From an uncultured bacterium (GTDB lineage: Bacteria > Cyanobacteriota > Vampirovibrionia > Gastranaerophilales > Gastranaerophilaceae), in contig CAMAGQ010000048.1 in the NCBI GenBank assembly GCA_945833895.1, positions 1-10,645 on the forward strand: a stretch of DNA of 10,645 nucleotides, in the 5' to 3' direction. The position numbers and the translations under genes were made by a program. The notes beneath the pieces are model-generated. The model worked only from the letters and a program-made list of their open reading frames with translations. It made no database searches and had not been told where the DNA came from. Position 1 is the stretch's first letter. Each line of letters begins with the position of its first letter. Positions 6,500 through 10,645 of this stretch are shown here, piece by piece.

Positions 6500-7468
6500 T
6501 TAGTCACACATTGTTGCTAAGCAGGTTAGCAGCAAAAACCATGTTAGGATGTTTCTGGAATAAAAAAATCTGAAATAAAACGGAGCATCAGGGGAAGTTC
6601 TTATCTTTTCCCAATTATCAAGCGGGTAGTGCCAGAATTTTACATCAGGTAAATTTGTTTTGTCCTCGTTAAAATTTTTCAAAGTTTTATACAATTCACA
6701 AATCATCGGAACCGTTAAAAACGTCAACAAATAAAAGTAATTTTTCGTCAATACCGCAAAAAATGTCATACCGGCAAATCCGCCAAGATAAAACACAAGC
6801 AGGAAGTTTAGTGCAACCTCTTTGGTTTTCATAAATCTGCATAAAGTTTTTTTGTGCGAACATTCGTCGCCGTCATAATCCATTAGCATGTGGACATAAA
6901 GTACCGTAATCGTCACCAGAACGCATGCAATAGACAGAATTAGCACATAAATTGAAAATTTCCCTGTCATAACATAATAAGTTCCCTCGTACAGCAAAGG
7001 TCCGTAAGCAAGAAATACCGCAAGTTCGCCAATTCCGCAGATAGAAAATTTCTGGTAACTTATTGCAATTCCAAGCCCCGCAAGTGCAAGAACTGCAACG
7101 TAATACCCCGACAAAAAGAATAGCACGCTTCCGATAATTCCCGCCAAAGCAAGGAAAGTTATTATCGCATATTTCAATTCGTCTACCGTTGCTTGTTTAT
7201 TTTTTAGATATAAACATTTGCAGTTTTGTGCGGAATTAAGAAAATTTTCGTCCTTGATCAAGATTTTGTAGTCAAAATAGTCATCAATAAGGTTTGTTGC
7301 CATGTGGACAAGTGATATTCCCGCAAGTGCCAAAATCCCTAAAATTACGTTGCTGTTATGTTTTAGCGTGTAAACGAAAATGACAAACCAGTTCAAAACG
7401 GTAATTGGCAAGGAATAGACCCTTGCACAATTTAGCCAGAATAGTATTTTGTTTAAAATCTTCATCAT
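6500..7468 (-). CDS. UbiA-family (MenA-like) polyprenyltransferase
   Basis: UbiA-superfamily enzymes are integral membrane proteins that transfer a polyprenyl group from its diphosphate to an aromatic or other acceptor, using two Asp-rich motifs that bind Mg-diphosphate. This 322-aa protein has about eight hydrophobic segments. Motif 1 is N59-LI-DDYFD66. Motif 2 is D197-YDG-D201 with HKKTL following, the equivalent of 'NxxDxxxDxxxGKRT' in MenA; the conserved Asn is His193 here. GIGELAVFLAYGP (145-157) matches the MenA-type loop between TMs. The long C-terminal loop (about 250-300, with HYPLDNWEKIR) is unlike textbook MenA. The ATG pair at 7468/7465 has no good ribosome binding site, and the previous stop is 5 nt upstream, suggesting coupling. 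The acceptor is unknown: menaquinone precursor (DHNA) is the first candidate, but no other men gene is in view. Confidence 0.78.
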   Translation of the reverse strand: MMKILNKILFWLNCARVYSLPITVLNWFVIFVYTLKHNSNVILGILALAGISLVHMATNLIDDYFDYKILIKDENFLNSAQNCKCLYLKNKQATVDELKYAIITFLALAGIIGSVLFFLSGYYVAVLALAGLGIAISYQKFSICGIGELAVFLAYGPLLYEGTYYVMTGKFSIYVLILSIACVLVTITVLYVHMLMDYDGDECSHKKTLCRFMKTKEVALNFLLVFYLGGFAGMTFFAVLTKNYFYLLTFLTVPMICELYKTLKNFNEDKTNLPDVKFWHYPLDNWEKIRTSPDAPFYFRFFYSRNILTWFLLLTCLATMCD

Positions 7469-7473
7469 AACTG

Positions 7474-7692
7474 TTACAAAATATTTTTCATCGCAACGAC
7501 GTGTTCGTAACTTGCACCGGCTTCAAGGATTTCTTCAGCATCAAGTCCGAACATTGTGATTAAATCGTGGGCTTTTGTAAGGTTATTCTCATTGAAATAT
7601 TTTACAACGTTACTAATGGCATCTTCTCTTGACAGCCTTGTAACTTGATTATTAATACCTTTTCTTAATATTCTGGTTTTTGATTTGCCCAT
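7474..7692 (-). CDS. small conserved-looking hypothetical protein (72 aa)
   Basis: I do not recognise this family. The protein has 72 aa, with a basic N-terminus (KSKTRILRKG, 3-12) followed by what look like three short amphipathic helices, including SREDAISNVVKYFNENN and GLDAEEILEAGASYEHVV. There is no TM, signal peptide, Cys cluster or catalytic motif. The start is supported by a GAGG ribosome binding site a few bases upstream (+ strand 7697-7700). The gene sits 11 nt after the ROK kinase stop and 5 nt before the prenyltransferase start, so it is part of the operon. Tight packing and a good ribosome binding site argue that it is real. A small helical adaptor or nucleic-acid-binding protein is conceivable from the basic N-terminus, but nothing shows it. 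Confidence 0.65.
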   Translation of the reverse strand: MGKSKTRILRKGINNQVTRLSREDAISNVVKYFNENNLTKAHDLITMFGLDAEEILEAGASYEHVVAMKNIL

Positions 7693-7703
7693 TTTAACCT
7701 CGT

Positions 7704-8570
7704 TTAATTCAATGCCATTAACGCCGCACCAATCATACCTGCAAAGTTTCCGGCTTGTGCTTTTCTTATAGATGTCGGAGTTGTTACGATTTGCGAATTT
7801 ACTTCTTTTTCGATTTTTTCAATATCCGTAAACTCTGCCATAGAACCTGAAAGTACAACGCAATCAGGGTCAAAAATATTTGCAAGTCCTACAATTCCGT
7901 CTGTAATATCATTCTGCCATTTGTTCAGAACTTCAACCATTTCAGGGTTGCCGTTTTTAACCCCGTCTACAACATCGTAAGTTGTGACATTTTTATCGTT
8001 AAGCATTTCTTCTGCGGTCAATTTCAGTCCTGTGCCCGATGCGTAACTTTCAAAACAATCCCAACTTCCGCAGGAACATTTACGTTTTTTTTCGGTACTC
8101 ATCTTGAAGTGCATTTCGCCTGCCGCACCGTTTTGCCCTTTGAGAAGTTTTCCATTGATAATAATTCCGCCGCCAACGCCTGTGCCGAGAGTTAGCATAA
8201 CAGAAACCGCTGTATTTTGAGATGCCCCGATTTTGTATTCAGCCCAGGCTGCACAGTTTGCATCGTTTTCCACAAAAACAGGTTTGGTTGATAAACTTTT
8301 AAAATCCATTGTCGGATATTCTTTTGCGATATTTCCAGTTGAACCGACAATTCCTGTATTTTGATTGTTTACGGCACCGCAGGTTGAAAAGGCGATTACG
8401 TCAACTTCATTTTCGTATTGTTTTATAACGGCTTTGAATAAATTTTTAATTCCGCCAAAATCTTTCGGAGTAGAATGTTTTTCGATTTCGCTCACGATTT
8501 TGCCGTCTGAATTTATTATTGCGTTATAAATCTTTGTTCCGCCAATATCAAACGCTAAAGCCTGTTTCAT
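7704..8570 (-). CDS. ROK-family sugar kinase (candidate ManNAc kinase NanK or glucokinase)
   Basis: ROK kinases phosphorylate hexoses or amino sugars at C6 with ATP. This 288-aa protein has the usual length. Residues 8-13 are DIGGTK (phosphate loop), E101-N102-D103 holds the catalytic Asp, and TLGTGVGGGI (127-136) is the second phosphate motif. The zinc cluster is C165-S-C167-GSWD-C172-FE, the ROK 'CxCGxxGCxE' box with the last Gly replaced by Asp. The sugar/zinc motif normally reads GExGH; here it is GEMH (E152, H154), one residue shorter. The start is fixed by AGGAG (+ strand 8579-8583), 8 nt before the ATG. A neighbouring nanE makes N-acetylmannosamine kinase an attractive role, but glucose, GlcNAc or another hexose cannot be excluded, since ROK specificity is hard to read from sequence. 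Confidence 0.9.
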   Translation of the reverse strand: MKQALAFDIGGTKIYNAIINSDGKIVSEIEKHSTPKDFGGIKNLFKAVIKQYENEVDVIAFSTCGAVNNQNTGIVGSTGNIAKEYPTMDFKSLSTKPVFVENDANCAAWAEYKIGASQNTAVSVMLTLGTGVGGGIIINGKLLKGQNGAAGEMHFKMSTEKKRKCSCGSWDCFESYASGTGLKLTAEEMLNDKNVTTYDVVDGVKNGNPEMVEVLNKWQNDITDGIVGLANIFDPDCVVLSGSMAEFTDIEKIEKEVNSQIVTTPTSIRKAQAGNFAGMIGAALMALN

Positions 8571-8574
8571 ATTG

Positions 8575-8844
8575 CTATTCTCCTTTGTTATAAACTTTTT
8601 TAATCAAGTTATTAAGATAATTCCTGAAAGTCATACGACTTGCGACTTCTTTTGTATCAATGGTGTATTCAAGTTTGTTATCAGGATTAATTTTCAGTTC
8701 ACTTGTTGCTTTGATAGCGTCTTTAACGTACGTATCACCTGCATGAGAAACCCCTGCAATCGGCGGGTATTCTCCTGAAACAATTCGCAACAGATTTTGT
8801 GCTTTATCCATTGGTGAAAGTAGTCTTAGCGGAAAAATTTTCAT
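8575..8844 (-). CDS. hypothetical protein (89 aa) between nanE and the ROK kinase
   Basis: I do not recognise this family. The 89-aa protein starts MKIFPLRLLSPMDKAQNLL and has mixed charge with a basic C-terminal helix (RMTFRNYLNNLIKKVYNKG). The central part, with GEYPPIAGVSHAGDTYVKDA, may be a compact alpha/beta fold. There is no signal peptide, TM or metal motif. AAAGG inside the end of nanE (+ strand 8853-8857) lies about 8 nt before the ATG, and only 3 nt separate it from nanE and 4 nt from the kinase start. That packing and the good ribosome binding site support a real operon member. Co-transcription with nanE and a sugar kinase hints at a role in amino-sugar use or its control, an inference from position only. 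Confidence 0.7.
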   Translation of the reverse strand: MKIFPLRLLSPMDKAQNLLRIVSGEYPPIAGVSHAGDTYVKDAIKATSELKINPDNKLEYTIDTKEVASRMTFRNYLNNLIKKVYNKGE

Positions 8845-8847
8845 ATA

Positions 8848-9540
8848 TTAGCCCTTTCTGAAAACAAAACGTTTTGTAATTAGTTGCGGTCGTGTTATTG
8901 CTGAACCTATTACAACACAGTGAGCACCCAGTGCAAAAGCCCTGTCAACCTGTGCAGGTGTCCAAATTCGACCCTCCAAAACAACAGGCAGATTAGTTTG
9001 ATTAACGAGATTTTTCAGTAACTCAAAATCAGGTTCATTCGCAGGTGACTCAAGAGATTCCATTGTGTAACCCGCAAGTGTTGTTGATAAAATATCAGCC
9101 CCTGCTTCCTGTGCATTCAAGCCTTCTTCAACGGTTGAAATGTCAGCCATAGCAAGCCTTTTATTTATGTGAACATATTTTATCAAATCTTCAAGTTTTT
9201 CATTTTCGGGGCGTTTTCTTTGAGTTCCGTCAAAAGCCACAATGTCCGCACCTGCTTCAACAAGGCTGATAACGTCTTTGATTGTCGGTGTTATATAGAC
9301 AATTTCTTTCCAATTTTTAGGAATAACGTTAGGCTTGGTAAGCCCTATAACAGGGATGGCGAAGTTTTTCTTAGCATTTTTAACATCTCTTGTTCCCGCC
9401 ACTCTCAACGCACCTGCTCCGCCGTTCACAACGGATTTCATCATAGCAAGCATACATTCTTCTTTGTAAAGCGGCTCAGACGGCATTGCCTGAACAGAAA
9501 CCACTATTACACCTTTGAGACTGTTTAAAATATTTCTCAT
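8848..9540 (-). CDS. nanE: N-acylglucosamine-6-phosphate 2-epimerase NanE
   Basis: NanE interconverts ManNAc-6-phosphate and GlcNAc-6-phosphate in the cytosol, feeding sialic-acid-derived ManNAc into NagA/NagB. The 230-aa length is typical. The N-terminus LKGVIVVSVQAMPSEPLYKE matches the family start 'LKGGLIVSCQAxPGEPLY'. The TIM-barrel phosphate and active-site strands follow: PVIGLTK with Lys69, YITPTIKDV, AGADIVAFDGTQRKRP, the LEGR strand with Glu189, and GAHCVVIGSAITRP at the C-terminal phosphate site. Lys69 and Glu189 occupy the places of the catalytic Lys/Glu known for NanE. The ATG at 9540 is right for the family, yet only 7 nt separate it from a TATAAT box, so translation is probably leaderless. 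It is first in a five-gene operon. No nanA lyase or transporter is in view. Confidence 0.95.
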   Translation of the reverse strand: MRNILNSLKGVIVVSVQAMPSEPLYKEECMLAMMKSVVNGGAGALRVAGTRDVKNAKKNFAIPVIGLTKPNVIPKNWKEIVYITPTIKDVISLVEAGADIVAFDGTQRKRPENEKLEDLIKYVHINKRLAMADISTVEEGLNAQEAGADILSTTLAGYTMESLESPANEPDFELLKNLVNQTNLPVVLEGRIWTPAQVDRAFALGAHCVVIGSAITRPQLITKRFVFRKG

Positions 9541-9547
9541 ACTCTAT

Positions 9548-9575
9548 ATTATAACCTAAAAAAAATAGCGGTAAA
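9548..9575 (-). promoter_or_regulatory. nanE promoter giving a probable leaderless mRNA
   Basis: Read on the - strand, TTTACC (+ strand 9570-9575, 4/6 to TTGACA) is followed after 16 nt, which include a T8 run, by a perfect TATAAT (+ strand 9548-9553). Seven nt later comes the nanE ATG (9540). Transcription should begin at or within 1-2 nt of the ATG. There is no Shine-Dalgarno sequence. Confidence 0.6.
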
Positions 9576-9578
9576 GGG

Positions 9579-9590
9579 GGAGTACACTCC
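9579..9590. promoter_or_regulatory. small palindrome just upstream of the nanE -35
   Basis: GGAGT-AC-ACTCC is a 12-bp inverted repeat ending 3 nt from the putative -35. It could be a regulator half-site pair, but five paired bases is short and may be chance. Confidence 0.25.
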
Positions 9591-9595
9591 TGTGG

Positions 9596-9622
9596 TTTTG
9601 TAATTATGAGTTAATTACAAAA
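9596..9622. promoter_or_regulatory. perfect 11-bp inverted repeat, operator-like
   Basis: TTTTGTAATTA (9596-9606) and TAATTACAAAA (9612-9622) are exact inverted repeats around a 5-nt centre (TGAGT). The site lies upstream of the nanE -35 and also upstream of the broken XRE gene that starts at 9677. A dimeric regulator site fits the symmetry and AT-rich arms. As RNA it would be a weak AU-rich hairpin, so a DNA operator is the likelier reading. The binding protein is unknown. Confidence 0.5.
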
Positions 9623-9676
9623 TGGTGCTTATACGCTAGTGGTGCTAATGAGGTATATATTTTAATATAACCGTAT

Positions 9677-9901
9677 ATGGATTACGAAACAACTGTTTAT
9701 ACAAATATAGGTAAGAATATAAGAAAATATCGGCTTGCACAAGGGTTTTCGTAAGAAAAACTTGCCGAGATGCTCGGTGCTAACTCGAAATTTATAGGAC
9801 ACGTTGAACGTTATGAAAGATGTATAAGTCTAAAGAAATTAATACAACTCTCTCAAATTCTTAGCGTTGATTTGCCTGCACTTGTTTCGGCAGATGATTA
9901 G
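9677..9901 (+). pseudogene. XRE-family HTH regulator interrupted by an in-frame TAA
   Basis: In one frame from ATG (9677) to TAG (9899-9901) the DNA encodes a 74-codon Cro/C1-type helix-turn-helix domain. The first part reads IGKNIRKYRLAQGFS. Codon 26 is TAA (9752-9754). The frame then continues EKLAEMLGANSKFIGHVERY, then ISLKKLIQLSQILSVDL. XRE domains normally have Gln exactly at the stop ('GxSQEKLA'), so one CAA-to-TAA change explains it. No frameshift is seen and the second half is intact, so the loss looks recent, or the stop is a sequencing error or read-through site. There is no ribosome binding site. An upstream in-frame TAA (9668-9670) rules out an earlier start. It is divergent from nanE and would fit a local regulator. 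Confidence 0.8.
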
Positions 9902-9941
9902 TTTTTGTTTTCGACCATATCGCAGATTTTGTGGTTAAAAG

Positions 9942-9995
9942 TTGTAGAATAGTATCTTTTGATGCGGTAAATCACAGATTTACCACATTCTACAA
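9942..9995. repeat. nested stem-loop after the XRE gene
   Basis: The inner stem GGTAAATC (9966-9973) pairs perfectly with GATTTACC (9977-9984) around ACA. The outer arms TTGTAGAAT (9942-9950) and ATTCTACAA (9987-9995) are also perfect. The arms are spaced unequally (15 nt against 2 nt), leaving a bulge. It could be a terminator-like or small-RNA structure, or a repeat unit. It lacks a T-run downstream. Confidence 0.55.
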
Positions 9996-10033
9996 TTTAC
10001 CCTCCAACTTTGGGTGAGGGTGTTTGTACTGTT

Positions 10034-10054
10034 CCATCCCCCGACGGGGGATGG
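10034..10054. repeat. GC-rich 9-bp hairpin
   Basis: CCATCCCCC (10034-10042) and GGGGGATGG (10046-10054) form a perfect stem with a 3-nt loop (GAC). It is very stable as RNA or single-stranded DNA. No T-tract follows (TTAGGGAGAGGG), so an intrinsic terminator is not supported. Confidence 0.55.
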
Positions 10055-10123
10055 TTAGGGAGAGGGGGCGATTAATAAGTTTGCATTAAAAATAATTAGC
10101 ACCCACCCTTTTCTCCCCGTCTT

Positions 10124-10226
10124 GAATTTACTCCACGCTCACAGAGTTTCGCCAAAACTGCTACGCAGTAGTAGGCTCAATCTGTTCGCTATCCGGACTC
10201 GTTTCACTCCGTCCGTACGTAAATTC
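10124..10226. repeat. inverted-repeat-bounded module of about 103 bp
   Basis: GAATTTAC (10124-10131) and GTAAATTC (10219-10226) are 8-bp inverted ends. Inside are ACTGC-TAC-GCAGT and CGGAC with GTCCG as smaller palindromes. C-rich sequence flanks the left end and a CTCCCT/AGGGAG hairpin follows on the right. It is MITE-like in layout, but target-site duplications are not evident. Confidence 0.35.
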
Positions 10227-10256
10227 GCTCCCTCAGAAAGGGAGGGAATATCTGAT

Positions 10257-10324
10257 GCGTCATTCTGAGCAGGCACGAGCAGAGGAGCGTTAGCGTATCG
10301 CGAGTGCCGTTAGCGAAGAATCCC
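10257..10324. repeat. palindromic repeat of the 'GCGTCATTCTGAGC...GCGAAGAATCCC' type
   Basis: Starts GCGTCATTCTGAGC and ends GCGAAGAATCCC. ATTCT (10262-10266) pairs with AGAAT (10317-10321), and the inner GGCAC arms pair with GTGCC. Elements with this opening and closing are familiar from many unrelated bacterial genomes as multi-copy intergenic palindromes. Confidence 0.5.
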
Positions 10325-10339
10325 AAACACCTTTGCAAC

Positions 10340-10498
10340 TCAAACCCTCTCCCGAATTTCTAAATTCACTGACGTTCATTAAGAAATTCTGCCCTCCCCC
10401 AGAGTGGGAGGGCAAATCGAACCCTCACCCCTTACCCCTCAGCCATTCGGCACGCAGTCTCACGCGGCTCACAAGTTCGCCGGTTCGGCTAGTGTCCC
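10340..10498. repeat. dispersed repeat, long copy
   Basis: Second copy of the element at 6366-6479, in the same orientation. Module A (10340-10395) and module B (10440-10498) match with a few substitutions and one extra base (CTGACGTTC against CTGCGTTC). Between them lie 44 nt absent from the other copy, including the hairpin at 10391-10413 and the CCCTCACCCCTTACCCCTC stretch. The long form is probably ancestral. Confidence 0.8.
10391..10413. repeat. 8-bp hairpin inside the long repeat copy
   Basis: GCCCTCCC (10391-10398) and GGGAGGGC (10406-10413) pair perfectly around CCAGAGT. The right arm falls in the 44-nt segment missing from the other copy. Confidence 0.5.
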
Positions 10499-10513
10499 AT
10501 TAGGAGAGGGGTA
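10433..10513. repeat. module B bounded by TACCCCTC / GAGGGGTA
   Basis: TACCCCTC (10433-10440) and GAGGGGTA (10506-10513) are exact 8-bp inverted ends around module B of the dispersed repeat, about 81 bp in all. This suggests module B can be a separate palindromic unit. The matching ends are not kept at the 6366-6479 copy. Confidence 0.4.
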
Positions 10514-10519
10514 TATTTT

Positions 10520-10645
10520 ATTTACCCCCCAAATTTACCCCTATCCAAAAGATTACAAATCTTTAGGGCGTTGGTGACAATATTTACCCCCACCCCCAAA
10601 AGCCAAAACCTGACAAACTCTTAGGCAGTTGGTAGCAACATTTAC
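10520..10645. repeat. degenerate tandem repeat with ATTTACCC unit starts
   Basis: ATTTACCC begins units at 10520 (about 13 nt, truncated), 10533 (49 nt) and 10582 (58 nt). A further ATTTAC at 10640 is cut by the window end. The two long units share a plan: ATTTACCCC, a C-rich patch, CAAAAG, then TCTTAGGCAGTTGGT in one and TCTTTAGGGCGTTGGT in the other, then a 'GCAAC/GACAAT' end. An isolated ATTTACCC also occurs near 9996. The array probably continues past the window. Confidence 0.55.

Larger units (their letters stand above)
9902..10645. other. gene-free repeat island
   Basis: These 744 bases hold no credible coding frame, tRNA or rRNA that I can see. They consist of at least six successive inverted or tandem repeat modules, listed separately, joined by C-rich and G-rich runs (CCCTC, GAGGGG). 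One module is a second copy of the element at 6366-6479. The look is that of an intergenic dump of dispersed palindromic repeats and not of one mobile element: no transposase is present. Confidence 0.7.

Noticed and set aside
9169..9528. 119-codon open frame on the + strand opposite nanE
   Set aside because: It is antisense to a clear, full-length nanE, and its Cys/Phe/His-rich translation is typical of an antisense shadow.
10034..10054. Intrinsic terminator for the XRE gene
   Set aside because: The hairpin is strong, but it is 130 nt past the frame and is followed by G-rich sequence in place of a T-run.
10520..10645. CRISPR-like array
   Set aside because: Units are degenerate, differ in length and lack an identical repeat with distinct spacers; no cas genes are present.
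9902..10645. Transposon or insertion sequence in the tail region
   Set aside because: No transposase or recombinase frame and no clear target-site duplication; only short palindromic modules are seen.

Overview
The window reads as a moderately AT-rich bacterial chromosome fragment with two opposed gene blocks and a gene-free tail full of short structured repeats. Translations, gene order and the style of the dispersed repeats suggest a gut-associated, Gram-negative-type bacterium. The non-photosynthetic cyanobacterial relatives (Melainabacteria/Gastranaerophilales) are my best guess, but this rests on general resemblance. No marker gene here proves it.

Region 1 (about 1-6306, + strand) is a compact export-apparatus operon. 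A sigma70-like promoter precedes fliE. It is followed by a full-length two-TM fliF, a divergent protein in the fliG slot, a fliH/sctL-type stator and a complete FHIPEP export gate (flhA/sctV). The last gene, yidD, encodes a membrane-insertion helper that normally sits beside rnpA/yidC. The proteins would form the base of a type III export machine: inner rod/MS-ring junction, MS ring, C-ring or adaptor, ATPase stator and export gate. Three points are odd. The export ATPase gene (fliI/sctN) that usually follows fliH is absent. The fliG-slot protein lacks recognisable FliG landmarks. The membrane-domain motifs of the gate look more like injectisome SctV than textbook FlhA, while the ring protein is clearly FliF-length.

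Region 2 (6500-9540, - strand) is a five-gene operon read right to left: nanE (ManNAc-6-P 2-epimerase), an unknown 89-aa protein, a ROK-family sugar kinase, an unknown 72-aa protein, and a MenA-like UbiA-family prenyltransferase. nanE plus the ROK kinase suggests amino-sugar or sialic-acid salvage (ManNAc to ManNAc-6-P to GlcNAc-6-P). The nanE promoter lies so close to the ATG that the mRNA is probably leaderless.

Region 3 (9541-10645) holds operator-like inverted repeats, an XRE-family HTH gene interrupted by one in-frame TAA, and then about 740 bases with no gene. That tail is a chain of hairpins and repeats. One of them (10340-10498) is a second copy of the element that fills the gap between yidD and the prenyltransferase gene (6366-6479). 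The copy at 6366 lacks a 44-nt internal segment. The window ends inside a degenerate tandem repeat whose units start with ATTTACCC.
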